A DNA stretch of 64,000 nt from Acidobacteriota bacterium (GCA_018268955.1 JAFDVO010000013.1:87612-151611); one strand, 5' to 3'. Counted from the stretch's first letter, positions 53,834 to 63,317 are shown. A program made the numbers and translations. Notes: a model not told the origin generated them from the sequence alone.

Positions 53834-55285
53834 TCACGCCGGCTGGATGCGGGTCACTTCGCCGAGCACGGGCAACTGGAATTCGTCGCGCAGGTCACGC
53901 GCGTCATGGACCGATCGGTCGAGGTACTCGCGTGCGACCGTGGCGCCCGCGCCAAGGCAGATGCCGGCGGCAAGGGCAATCAGCATCACGCGCCAGGGCA
54001 CCGGGCGCGTCGGCTCCGTCGGCAGCGAGGCGGGGTAGAGCACGGTGAACTGCTCGCCACTGCGGTTGCGCTCCACGTTCTCCGCAATGGTCGCGGAGTG
54101 GAGCTTGGAGGAGAGCTCCGCGTACTGCTGGCGCTCGAGGTCGTAGTCACGCTGCACCGACGCGAGCTCCTGCTCGACGCGCGGGGCCGATTCGACCCGT
54201 GCCTGATACGTGCCAATCTGCCGGCGCAGGTCGCCTTCGGCGCGCTGCAGGTCGCGGATGCGCAGGCGCGACATCTCGCGATCGGCCGTCAGCTGGCGAT
54301 AGCCCGGGTCGAGCGAGAGCTGCGCCATCCGATCCGAGACCGGCTTGGACTTCTCGGCTTCCGCATCCTGGCGGGCGTTGCGGAGCTCTTCCTGGAGGCG
54401 CTGCACCTCCGGATGCTTCTCCGTGTACATCGTGCGCGCGTCGGCGAGCTCGCGCTGGAGCAGGAGCACGCGGGTTTCTGGCGTCTGCGCCTGGGTCCCG
54501 CCGTTCGGGCCCGGCACGATGATGACGTCGCCGTTCCCCTGGCGCACGCTCTCGAGCTGCCGCTCGATCATGGACAGACGATCCTGTTCGCCTCGCAGCG
54601 CGGTGGCATTCGCCTCGAGCTGCTGCCGCAGGCCCGAGAGGGTCGAGAGGTTTGCCTGCGTCTGCTCCGGGAGCTGCCCCATGAACGATTCCTTGGAGGC
54701 GCGCAGTTTGGCTTCGAGCTCGCCGAGCCGCTGCTGGCTCGCGTCCAGCTGCGTCTGCAGGAAGGCGGCGGTGCCCTCAGCGGTCGCGGCCCGGCGCTTC
54801 GAGTTCTCGTCGACGAAGACGGAGACGAGGCGGTTCACGATGCGCTGCGCGCGGGTCGGCTGCTCGTCGCCGTAGGACACGACGAAGGCGTCGAGGCGCC
54901 GCGGCTCGTTCACCTGCGCCACTGGATCGGGCACGCTGATCGAGACCTCGCTGCGGATGCGCGAGACGAGCCGGTCGTCGCTCGCGTTGCCGAGCCCCTC
55001 TTCCTGCACGACGCGCGACAGAATCGGCGTGGCCAGGAGCTGTTGCGACAGCGCGCGGAGCCGCTCCTGGTTGTCGAGCGGTGTCGCCTGGTTGACGAGA
55101 TAGGGCGAGACCGCCGGCGCGGCCACAGCCAGCGTCGCGTTGGACCGGTACTCCTTCGGCAGCACCCGAAGCAGCACGAGGCCGGCCACGACCGACAGGA
55201 CGATCGGGACAATCAGCCACCACTTGCGGCGCCGGACGAGGTGCAGGTAGTCGAGCGCATGGACGGATCGGGGCGTGTCTTCCAT
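53834..55285 (-). CDS. Chain-length determinant protein (Wzz/GNVR family)
   Basis: A 483-residue polysaccharide co-polymerase. Membrane segment 1 lies at about 23-42, then a long periplasmic region (45-425) with extended coiled coils (LQTQLDASQQRLGELEAKL, LLLQRELADARTMYTEKHPEVQ), and membrane segment 2 at about 433-452 next to the proline-rich SLPTEPTRPVPW. The YRSNATLAV and KHPEVQ-L blocks fit the group found in exosortase-type loci. It works with the ATPase encoded 11 bases downstream to set polymer length and couple synthesis to export. Its ATG at 55285 overlaps the stop of the outer-membrane barrel gene by one base. Confidence 0.9.
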   Translation of the reverse strand: MEDTPRSVHALDYLHLVRRRKWWLIVPIVLSVVAGLVLLRVLPKEYRSNATLAVAAPAVSPYLVNQATPLDNQERLRALSQQLLATPILSRVVQEEGLGNASDDRLVSRIRSEVSISVPDPVAQVNEPRRLDAFVVSYGDEQPTRAQRIVNRLVSVFVDENSKRRAATAEGTAAFLQTQLDASQQRLGELEAKLRASKESFMGQLPEQTQANLSTLSGLRQQLEANATALRGEQDRLSMIERQLESVRQGNGDVIIVPGPNGGTQAQTPETRVLLLQRELADARTMYTEKHPEVQRLQEELRNARQDAEAEKSKPVSDRMAQLSLDPGYRQLTADREMSRLRIRDLQRAEGDLRRQIGTYQARVESAPRVEQELASVQRDYDLERQQYAELSSKLHSATIAENVERNRSGEQFTVLYPASLPTEPTRPVPWRVMLIALAAGICLGAGATVAREYLDRSVHDARDLRDEFQLPVLGEVTRIQPA

Positions 55286-56493
55286 CAGCGGATCCTCACG
55301 GGTTTGACAGTCGTCACCTGGAAACCAATACGGGTGCGATCGAGGCGGCCACCGGGGCGATCGATGCGCTGGTGCGTGCCGCCGTAGAACGCCTCGAGCC
55401 GCATCCACGGCTGCAGGGCGTAGCCGACGGTACCGCCGGCCCAGAGCGAGGTGAGGGCCTGGTCCCCCGCAACGAGCGGTTCATTGCGGCGCCACGACAG
55501 GGTCGCGTCGGTGTAGAACCGCCGCGCGATCGGCACGTGGACGTTGGCCGAGAACTCGAGGTTGGACAGCGTGCCGCCGCCGCCGTAGGAGGGCACGAAC
55601 GAACGCGCCACGCCCAGGTCAACCACTGCCCGCTCGAACCGCTGGTCGTACGCGGCGCGCCAGGCTGGCGAGGTCTTGCCCGTGCCGAGGTCCGCCGCGT
55701 CGAGGCGCGCGATGCCGAGCGCACCCGAGACATGCGAGTTCTCCGTCAGGCGATACTCGGCGCCCGCCCAGCTGTTCTGGACGAGGAACCGGTTGCCGGT
55801 CACGATCTGCGCCCGCTGCACGTCGTAGTCGGCCGTCAGCATCGTGCGCGTGGAGAGCTGGTACTTCAGGCCGGCCGACCCGCCATTCGCGTGGCCACCG
55901 ACGAGCGGCACACCGCGGACCGGGTCGTTGTCGAACTTGATCCACTGGAAGCTGTACTGCGCCGCCACCGACATCCGCTTCGACGGCGTGACTTCCACGC
56001 CCGAGCGGAGGTCGGCGAGGCGCGCGCCGATGCGCAGGAACGGGATGCCGACGAAGGCCGGCAGCGCGGTCGTCGGCGTCTTCGAGAACGACTGCTGTGC
56101 GAACAGGAGCAGGTGCCTCGAGATGCGTCGACGGCCGCCAACCCCGATCGACTGCTCGTAGCTGTTCAGCGAGCTGAAGTCCCGATACAGCTGGACCGCG
56201 CCCGTGTACGACGCCGACAGCTGGCCGCGCTTGCCGGTGTAATCGAGACGCGCTCCTGGCGTGAGCGTCGTGTTCAGGTCGGTCTGTGTCGTGCCGGTGC
56301 CCTGGATGAGCACGTTGTCGTCATAGGCCGCACCGGTGCTGATGCGCGGCGTGACGCTCCAGCCCGCCAGCTGCCGATCCTCGGAGAGGCGCGGGTCGGC
56401 CTGCTGTGCCGAGGCACTGGCGGCGGCGACGAGGATGGCAAGGCCGGCCGCGGCTGCGCAGGCGCAGCCACGCGTGACGATCGTCCTGCGCAT
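55285..56493 (-). CDS. Outer-membrane beta-barrel protein of the exopolysaccharide locus
   Basis: A 402-residue protein with a signal peptide (about 1-29, ending ASASAQQ). The rest consists of alternating amphipathic strands ending on aromatic residues (VTPRISTGAAYDDNVL, SASYTGAVQLYRDFSSL, RRFYTDATLSWRRNE), as in the outer-membrane barrel proteins found in PEP-CTERM/exosortase loci. About 14 to 18 strands are possible. It ends GFQVTTVKPVRI-Arg. It may form an alternative exit channel for the polymer or hold the export complex. It overlaps the downstream chain-length gene by one base and is three bases after the SLBB exporter gene. Confidence 0.83.
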   Translation of the reverse strand: MRRTIVTRGCACAAAAGLAILVAAASASAQQADPRLSEDRQLAGWSVTPRISTGAAYDDNVLIQGTGTTQTDLNTTLTPGARLDYTGKRGQLSASYTGAVQLYRDFSSLNSYEQSIGVGGRRRISRHLLLFAQQSFSKTPTTALPAFVGIPFLRIGARLADLRSGVEVTPSKRMSVAAQYSFQWIKFDNDPVRGVPLVGGHANGGSAGLKYQLSTRTMLTADYDVQRAQIVTGNRFLVQNSWAGAEYRLTENSHVSGALGIARLDAADLGTGKTSPAWRAAYDQRFERAVVDLGVARSFVPSYGGGGTLSNLEFSANVHVPIARRFYTDATLSWRRNEPLVAGDQALTSLWAGGTVGYALQPWMRLEAFYGGTHQRIDRPGGRLDRTRIGFQVTTVKPVRIR

Positions 56494-56496
56494 GGC

Positions 56497-57171
56497 TCAG
56501 TCCGGCACGACCACGGTGTCGCCCGACTGCAGGGACACGGTCGCGTCATGGCTGCCCTTGATGGCGTCGCGGTAGTTGAACGGGATCGTCTGGGCTCCGG
56601 CCGCCCCCTTGCGGAGGATCCGGATGTTCTTCGCGTCGGCGAAGTCCTTGAGCCCTCCTGCGACGGCGAGTGCCTGCAGGACGGTCATGTTCGACTGGAG
56701 CAGCACCGGGCCAGGACGGTTCACTTCACCGACCACGTACGCCATCGGCGACGTCCCTTCGACGACGATGACGGTGACCACCGGGTTGTTCATGTACTCC
56801 TTCAGTGAGGTGGCGAGGCGCTCGCGCAGGTCGATCGGGGTCAGCCCGAGCGCAGGGATGTCACCGAGGAGCGGCAGCGTGATCTTGCCGTCCGGCCGCA
56901 CCTGCACGGACTGGGAGAGCTGCGCGTCCTTGTAGACCTCCACCCGCAGCTTGTCGCCGACCTGCAGGCGGTAGTCGTCGGGCAGCGCGGCCTGCGTGGC
57001 GTGCTGCCGATCGGCCGGAGGCGCGGCCATCGGGGAGGCGGGCGTCGCCTGCACCGGCGGCGCAGGGACGACGCTGCGCGGTGCCGTCTGCGCGTGGGCA
57101 GCGGCCGCACCAACGGTGAGGGCGGCCACGACGGCCGGGATCAGCCTGGTGGTGAACGCGGTGTAAGGCAT
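56497..57171 (-). CDS. Polysaccharide export protein (Wza-type, Poly_export/SLBB)
   Basis: A 224-residue exporter subunit. Signal peptide about 1-27 (ending AAAAHAQ), a Pro/Ala-rich lead, then the Poly_export domain (DYRLQVGDKLRVEVYKD, VRPDGKITLPLLGDIPALG) and one SLBB domain (PMAYVVGEVNRPGP, TVLQALAVAGGLKDFADA). No lipobox cysteine is present, unlike canonical lipoprotein Wza, and only one SLBB domain is there, which fits the short form from exosortase-type loci. It ends SGDTVVVPD, the usual end for such proteins. Two bases separate it from the GGDEF-like gene upstream. Confidence 0.88.
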   Translation of the reverse strand: MPYTAFTTRLIPAVVAALTVGAAAAHAQTAPRSVVPAPPVQATPASPMAAPPADRQHATQAALPDDYRLQVGDKLRVEVYKDAQLSQSVQVRPDGKITLPLLGDIPALGLTPIDLRERLATSLKEYMNNPVVTVIVVEGTSPMAYVVGEVNRPGPVLLQSNMTVLQALAVAGGLKDFADAKNIRILRKGAAGAQTIPFNYRDAIKGSHDATVSLQSGDTVVVPD

Positions 57172-57173
57172 CT

Positions 57174-57680
57174 TCAGTGCTCCTGGTTCTGATCGGCGGT
57201 TCGATCCGCTGCGGGCGTGCGGCGTTTCCCGCCGCGCCAGTTGACGATCGGTCGCGTGACCGCCTGTCGCTTCAGCGACTCGGCGTCGACGGCGTGGGTC
57301 GGATAACAGGCGGCGCCCATCGCGATGCGCAGGGCGGTCGGGAACTCGTAGTTGTCGATGCGCGAGACGAGCCGGTCGATCACGCGCGTCGAATGCTCGA
57401 AGTCGGCATCGAGCAGCACCAGCGAGAGAATGCCCTTGTCGGAGTGGCCGAGCAGGTCGGTATCTCGTACCTCGCGCCCGATCACCTGCGCCACTTCCTG
57501 CAGCGTCCCGTCGTCGGCGGTCACCATCATCCCTTCCCACTCGCGGCTCGCTTCGAGCACGACGAGCGTCAGGAAGTTCTGTGAGCGCACCGCCCGCTTC
57601 AGTTCGCTGTCGAGCACGAACTCGAACGCTCCGGCGGTCAGCAGGCGCGTGCCCTCCTCGTAGAACGAACTCCCGGCCAT
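57174..57680 (-). CDS. Degenerate GGDEF-like protein
   Basis: A 168-residue protein with the size and strand/helix order of a GGDEF (diguanylate cyclase) domain. After an N-terminal helix come LTLVVLEAS, a helix VAQVIGREVRDTDLLG, then HSDKGILSLVLLDADFEHSTRVIDRL and LRIAMGAACYPTHA. The last block matches GGDEF domain ends well, but the GGDEF signature itself is replaced by SDKGI, so no cyclase activity is expected. It could bind c-di-GMP or GTP or act as an interaction domain. It stands between the response regulator and the export gene, with 3-base and 2-base gaps, at the head of the operon. Confidence 0.7.
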   Translation of the reverse strand: MAGSSFYEEGTRLLTAGAFEFVLDSELKRAVRSQNFLTLVVLEASREWEGMMVTADDGTLQEVAQVIGREVRDTDLLGHSDKGILSLVLLDADFEHSTRVIDRLVSRIDNYEFPTALRIAMGAACYPTHAVDAESLKRQAVTRPIVNWRGGKRRTPAADRTADQNQEH

Positions 57681-57683
57681 GCG

Positions 57684-59228
57684 CTACGAGGCCTTGTCGA
57701 GGCCGTTCTCCTTGATCTTGTAGAGAAGGGCCTTGTAGCTGATGCCGAGGATTTCCGCGGTTTCCTTGCGGTTCCACCGGGTGTGCTGCAGCATCCGCGC
57801 GATCAGCTCGCGCTCGGCCTGCCTGGCCGCCTCGCGCGAAATGTCCTTGAGGGAGTAGTTGCCCGCATCGGCGGCGGCGAGCGCCAGTTCGGCTGGCGTC
57901 GGCCGCGCGGGCGGTGCGGCCTCGGCACGCGGGTCGTCCGCGCCGCGCGCGGCGGCAGGCTGCGGGCTCGCGCCCTCGGCCGGCCGCATGTCAACCGCAG
58001 AGACGTGCGCCTGGCGGTGGGCGGACATGGCCATCGCCTGCGCGAGTTCCTTCTTGATCGTGGCGTTGGCCCCGAGGACCACGGCACGCTTGATCAGGTT
58101 CTCGAGTTCGCGGATGTTGCCCGGCCAGTCATGACGGCCGAACAGCTCGAGGACGTCGTCGTCCAGCGGGCCGTACGGCTTGTTGTATTGGACCGAGTAC
58201 TTCTTCAGGAAGTAGTCAGCGAGCAGAGGGATATCCTCTCGTCGCTCGCGCAGGGGCGGGAGCGTGATCGACACGACGTTCAGGCGGAAGAAGAGGTCCT
58301 CGCGGAAGTGCCCGTCGGCGACCGCCTGCTCGAGATTCCGGTTGGTGGCGGCAATCAGCCGGACGTCCACGCGGACGTCGTGCTTGCCCCCGAGCCGCGA
58401 GAATTCGCCGTCCTGCAGCACCTGCAGCAGCTTGGCCTGCAGCGGAAAGCTCATCTCGCCGATCTCGTCGAGGAACATCGTGCCGTGGTTGGCGAACTCG
58501 AACTTGCCCGGCTTGTGCTGGATTGCGCCGGTGAATGCGCCCCGTTCGAACCCGAACAGCTCCGACTCGAGCAGTTCGGCTGGCAGCGCCGCGCAGTTCA
58601 CCTTCACGAACGGCTTCGACCGGCGCAGCGAAGAGGCGCAGATGGCGCGCGCCACCAGCTCCTTGCCGGTACCGCTCTCACCGCGGATCAAGACCGTGAC
58701 GTCGGTGTCCGCGACGCGGTCGATCAGCTCGCGCACGTCAGCCATGCGCGGTCCGCTGCCGTAGAGCATCTGATGGCGCGGTTGGGACTGCAGCTGCTCG
58801 CGGAGTTCCGCAACCTCGCGTGCATGACGACGGTGCTCGATCGCATGCGCGAGCGGCGCTTCGAGGTCGCCATCCTCGAACGGCTTGCTCACGAAGTCCG
58901 ACGCGCCGAGCTTCATCGCCTGCACGACCGTGGCGGTGCGGCCCTGTCCTGACACCAGGATCACCGGCACGTCGCGGTCGATCTTCTTGAAGGCGGCGAG
59001 GGCGGCGAGACCGTCCATGCCGCCCGGCATCACGACGTCGAGGATCACGGCCGCCGGCCGCACGTCGGTGTAGCGCGCAACCGCATCCTCCGCGCTTCCC
59101 ACGGCCACGGCACCGTAGCCGCGCCGTTCGAGGAAGTCGATCAGATACGCGCGCATGTCCACGTCGTCATCGACGACGAGGATGTCCGCCGCTTCCGCGG
59201 CGCGAGGGCCGCCCGCATCGTGCGGCAC
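57684..59228 (-). CDS. NtrC-type sigma-54 response regulator (receiver, AAA+, Fis-type HTH)
   Basis: A 514-residue sigma-54 activator. Receiver domain about 15-135 (ILVVDDDVD, phospho-acceptor Asp64 in VILDVVMPGG, Lys in VSKPF), AAA+ domain about 150-385 (GESGTGKELVARAI, the sigma-54 contact loop GAFTGA, FLDEIGEM, RLIAATNRNL, FREDLFFRL), a low-complexity linker and a Fis-type helix-turn-helix at the end (WNRKETAEILGISYKALL). I place the start at GTG 59228: GGAG lies 10 bases before, and a perfect sigma-54 promoter 34 bases before; GTG 59249 is a less likely option. It is of the kind that controls PEP-CTERM exopolysaccharide loci, heads the operon, and may control itself. Confidence 0.88.
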   Translation of the reverse strand: MPHDAGGPRAAEAADILVVDDDVDMRAYLIDFLERRGYGAVAVGSAEDAVARYTDVRPAAVILDVVMPGGMDGLAALAAFKKIDRDVPVILVSGQGRTATVVQAMKLGASDFVSKPFEDGDLEAPLAHAIEHRRHAREVAELREQLQSQPRHQMLYGSGPRMADVRELIDRVADTDVTVLIRGESGTGKELVARAICASSLRRSKPFVKVNCAALPAELLESELFGFERGAFTGAIQHKPGKFEFANHGTMFLDEIGEMSFPLQAKLLQVLQDGEFSRLGGKHDVRVDVRLIAATNRNLEQAVADGHFREDLFFRLNVVSITLPPLRERREDIPLLADYFLKKYSVQYNKPYGPLDDDVLELFGRHDWPGNIRELENLIKRAVVLGANATIKKELAQAMAMSAHRQAHVSAVDMRPAEGASPQPAAARGADDPRAEAAPPARPTPAELALAAADAGNYSLKDISREAARQAERELIARMLQHTRWNRKETAEILGISYKALLYKIKENGLDKAS

Positions 59229-59261
59229 CTGCTGAGTCTCCGCTGGCACGGATGCCTGTCG

Positions 59262-59277
59262 AGCAATGCAGGTGCCA
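59262..59277 (-). promoter_or_regulatory. Sigma-54 promoter of the response regulator operon
   Basis: The minus strand reads TGGCACCTGCATTGCT, a full match to TGGCAC-N5-TTGCW. Transcription would begin about 12 bases downstream (near 59252), leaving a 24-base leader with GGAG before the GTG at 59228. The fit of spacing, ribosome site and gene type makes this the strongest promoter call of the window. Confidence 0.75.
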
Positions 59278-59401
59278 CAGGCATATCCGTACTGCTGTCG
59301 AGGAGAACGGGCCTCGTGAAATGCGTACGTGCGTTACAGGAGAAGAGAAGGTGCGTGGAGTGCGGAAGAGGATTGCTCACTAACGGAGAACGCGTTCACA
59401 G

Positions 59402-59676
59402 GGCAAACGCAACAACGCACGAAAGCAACAATGCACGAACCCACGAACGCAGCAATGCACGAACCCAGCAATGCACGAACGCAGCAAATGCACGAACGCA
59501 ACAACGCACGAACGCCAAGGCTCTGACCTCTGCTGTGGCGTACCAGCGTCCCGCCTTCGCGGATCCTTCTTCCGTTCCTGCGTTCTGGCGTCCTCGCGTC
59601 CTCGCGTTCTCGCTTTCTCGCGTTGTCGCGTTCCAGCGTTCCAGCGTTTGTGGCGTTTCAGCGTTCGAGCGTTCCC
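59402..59676. repeat. Word-repeat hairpin array (element 3)
   Basis: Most of the gap 59229-59679 consists of this element. The left arm (59402-59516) repeats words like GCACGAACGCAACAAT; the right arm (59573-59676) repeats words like GCGTTCTC and GCGTTCCA, which are roughly the reverse complement. A short spacer lies between. It could fold into a large branched hairpin. It ends directly at the stop of the STN-like gene (59680). The bases before it (59278-59401) show no gene. Confidence 0.65.
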
Positions 59677-59679
59677 CTG

Positions 59680-60540
59680 CTACGGTCTCGGCTGCGTGGG
59701 GGTTGGCGTTGGCGAGGGCACGACCATGCCTGGGCGCGGTACGCCCGCAGGTGCGCTGGTCGGCGGAGTGGGCGGTGTCGCCTGCTGCGGCGGCGCGGCG
59801 AATGGACGGGGCGGTTGCGGAACCGCGCGCATGTCAGGCGCGTCACCTGCGGCGGATGACGGCGGGGGAGGCGGGGCGCCAACCTGATCGTCCTCGACCG
59901 GCTGCCCATCGGGTCCGATGATGCGCGTGACGCCAGTCGGCGGCGGAGGCGCAGCAGGTGGAGGTGGAGGCGCAAACGGAGCGGGCGGCTGCGGCGCTCG
60001 ACTGAGCGGCGGCGCGGCAGGCGAGAACGGCGGAGCAGAGGGCGTCGGCGCGCCCGGAGCCGCCGCCGGTCGCGCGGCGGCTGCTGTGGGGACGATCACG
60101 ATCCGGTCGAAGATCGACGCGGTGGCCGTGGGTTCCGTCCGGCGTCGCGCCAGGTAGCCGGTCACGGGGCGGAGCAGCGTATCGAGCGCCTGTTCTTCCG
60201 GTACGTCCTCGAGCGTGATGGTGAGCGGCGCGGCAGGCATGCGCTCGGCGTTCACCACCCGCACGTCACCCGCACGGCTCCAGGCGTCGAAGATCTCGGC
60301 CGGCGTGGCGTTCACTGCCACGAGGGACAGCCGGCCATCGTGCACCGTGAGCTCGACCGGGGTGGCGTACAGCGGCATGGCGCTGGCGCTGATGGCCAGG
60401 CCCGCGAGCAAGAGCAGCCGCACTACCGGCCGAGTGAGCGTGAGCAGGAGATCAGGTGCTGCGAGGCAGCACCGGGATGAGCCGGCGCTGCCTGCCGGGA
60501 GTGGCGTCCGTCTGCCGACGTGCGTCGCGGACGTGCGCAT
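59680..60540 (-). CDS. STN-like exported protein with proline-rich C-terminus
   Basis: A 286-residue protein. After about 35 polar residues comes a hydrophobic segment (about 38-55, RLLLLAGLAISASAMPLYA) that acts as signal or anchor. Residues about 60-150 have the form of an STN domain (secretin and TonB N-terminal): RLSLVAVNATPAEIFDAWSRAGDVRVV, then PLTITLEDVPEEQALDTLLRPVTGYL. The last 130 residues are almost all Pro and Ala with few charges, ideal to span the periplasm. Such domains sense or bind partners at the outer membrane. It sits 9 bases after the second response regulator gene. It could relay an envelope signal; this is inference. Confidence 0.72.
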   Translation of the reverse strand: MRTSATHVGRRTPLPAGSAGSSRCCLAAPDLLLTLTRPVVRLLLLAGLAISASAMPLYATPVELTVHDGRLSLVAVNATPAEIFDAWSRAGDVRVVNAERMPAAPLTITLEDVPEEQALDTLLRPVTGYLARRRTEPTATASIFDRIVIVPTAAAARPAAAPGAPTPSAPPFSPAAPPLSRAPQPPAPFAPPPPPAAPPPPTGVTRIIGPDGQPVEDDQVGAPPPPPSSAAGDAPDMRAVPQPPRPFAAPPQQATPPTPPTSAPAGVPRPGMVVPSPTPTPTQPRP

Positions 60541-60549
60541 CCGGTCCGC

Positions 60550-62067
<1,518 letters not shown>

Positions 62068-62070
62068 CGC

Positions 62071-62793
62071 TTACTCCAGGAGAGGAATCGAGACGACCAT
62101 CGCACTGCGAATCGACCGGTCGCTGTCATCAACCGGCACGGGCGCCCAGAGGCGGCCGCCTGCCTGCTCGACCACGCGGCGGGCAATAGGCAGGCTGAGC
62201 CCCATGCCGCCGCGATACTCATCGAATGGTTGTTTGACAGCGTCGTATGCTCTTTGTACGTCGGTGTCTTTGGCAATCACGACAACCGCCGAGGTGCGAC
62301 CCATCTCCGTGACCACCCTCCGGTCGGCGACGATGGTGACGGCTGAGGGCTGCTCCCGCAGTAACGCCCGGAAAAACGCGCCGAACGCTGCGAGTAGCCT
62401 CTGCCGATCTCCGCTCATTCGCGCACCCCCGGGTGTGCCACTGAGTTGTAATCGAACCTCGCGCTCCATCCCCTCCTGCACGTTTGCTGCCACCTCGTCC
62501 AAATCCCGGAAGAGGTCGAACGCTTCGATCGCGATCGCCGCCCGACTGCTGTCGAGCTTGCCGATCTCACTGAGCTCGCCGATGAGGGCCACGAGCCGCG
62601 CGCAGGACTTTGCTGCTTCGTCGATCATCTTGCGCTGCCGCTCGTCGAGCGGACCGCTGTCCTTCTGGAGCATGCGGAGGTACCCGCCGACGACGGACGC
62701 GGGCGTGCGGAACTCATGCGCGGCGAGTGACAGCAGCTGTGCGTACTCGGCAACAGTGGCAGGGGTGGCGCGCTCGGGCGTATCGCTCGTCAT
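62071..62793 (-). CDS. Small soluble histidine kinase with altered N-box
   Basis: A 240-residue kinase with only a dimerisation/phosphoacceptor domain and an ATPase domain. The H-box is AAHEFRTPASVVGGYLRML with His26. The N-box helix (SGDRQRLLAAFGAFFRALLREQ) lacks the conserved asparagine that binds magnesium-ATP. The later glycine box GGMGLSLPIARRVVEQAGG is intact. There is no sensor or membrane domain. It may have lost kinase activity and act as phosphatase or scaffold for the regulator encoded three bases downstream. Its start faces the gene with the PEP-CTERM-like tail across a 223-base gap. Confidence 0.8.
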   Translation of the reverse strand: MTSDTPERATPATVAEYAQLLSLAAHEFRTPASVVGGYLRMLQKDSGPLDERQRKMIDEAAKSCARLVALIGELSEIGKLDSSRAAIAIEAFDLFRDLDEVAANVQEGMEREVRLQLSGTPGGARMSGDRQRLLAAFGAFFRALLREQPSAVTIVADRRVVTEMGRTSAVVVIAKDTDVQRAYDAVKQPFDEYRGGMGLSLPIARRVVEQAGGRLWAPVPVDDSDRSIRSAMVVSIPLLE

Positions 62794-62839
62794 GGGCGGA
62801 GACTAGCACGCAGGCGTCCTCCTGCGCGGCTCCCAGTTT

Positions 62840-62855
62840 GGGAAAACGTGTTCCC
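62840..62855. promoter_or_regulatory. 16-base palindrome, possible activator site
   Basis: GGGAAAACGTGTTCCC is a palindrome with one mismatched pair. It lies 146 bases before a sigma-54-like site at 62986, the usual distance for an upstream activating site bound by an NtrC-type regulator, and 47 bases before the kinase gene start on the other side. Confidence 0.45.
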
Positions 62856-62985
62856 CGACTGAGCGGGGGCGCGTGTCCGAAACGGCCGAGCGCGGACCGC
62901 AGCAACGCGCGCTTTTATTGGTGATCTCGCCGTGTCTGGAATGGTCGCGGCCTCCCGCGCGAGTGACACGCGTGTCGCTGCAGCG

Positions 62986-63001
62986 TGGCATTTCACTTGA
63001 A
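62986..63001 (+). promoter_or_regulatory. Sigma-54-like site before the PEP-CTERM-like gene
   Basis: TGGCATTTCACTTGAA: TGGCAY, five bases, TTG, but A instead of the conserved C of the -12 element. It lies just before the ATG at 63017, so transcription would start near the ATG. The link to the PEP-CTERM-like gene type makes it worth noting, the altered -12 weakens it. Confidence 0.3.
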
Positions 63002-63016
63002 CTCTCGACCGCCGCA

Positions 63017-63292
63017 ATGTGGAAACGACTTCGAATCGTGCTGCTGGCGGTCATCGCTGCCGCGGTCGTGGTGCCGGTGGGGTTCGCGCTCGAATCGTCC
63101 CGTCGCGCCACAGCTCCCGTCCAGATCGAGCCGGTCGCCCAGGTGCTGGTGACCCGGCCCCAGGGTGTGGCGCACGCCGCCGCGCCCACGATGTTCCCCG
63201 ACGTGCCCGAGGGTGCGAAGCTGCTCGGCATCGGCACGGTGCTCTTCGGGCTCGCCGCCGCGATGCGGCGCGGCCGGCGGAGCGATACCTAG
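63017..63292 (+). CDS. Small exported protein with PEP-CTERM-like tail
   Basis: A 91-residue protein. An N-terminal signal or anchor (about 5-25, IVLLAVIAAAVVVPVGFAL) is followed by a short polar part (26-58) and a C-terminus with the three parts of a PEP-CTERM sorting signal: the motif Val-Pro-Glu-Gly (62-65), a hydrophobic segment (LLGIGTVLFGLAAA) and a basic end (MRRGRRS). The third motif position is Gly instead of Pro. PEP-CTERM signals are cut by exosortases, which accompany loci like this one. With little between the two ends, the mature chain would be short. ATG at 63017 chosen because the signal starts directly after; the frame extends to 62873. I do not know its function. Confidence 0.65.
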   Translation: MWKRLRIVLLAVIAAAVVVPVGFALESSRRATAPVQIEPVAQVLVTRPQGVAHAAAPTMFPDVPEGAKLLGIGTVLFGLAAAMRRGRRSDT

Positions 63293-63311
63293 GTGCGCGA
63301 GGCGGTGTCCG

Positions 63312-63317
63312 TATAAT
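63312..63317 (+). promoter_or_regulatory. Possible -10 element before msrP
   Basis: A perfect TATAAT lies 54 bases before the ATG of msrP, but no -35 hexamer is evident at 17 bases upstream. Possible sigma-70-type promoter. Confidence 0.35.

Noticed and set aside
59402..59676. CRISPR array
   Set aside because: Repeats are degenerate, of variable length and without unique spacers of constant size; no cas genes.
59220..59921. Open frame reading through the word-repeat array
   Set aside because: The protein consists of Thr/Asn/Arg/Gln words read from the repeat and antisense of the STN-like gene; no domain.
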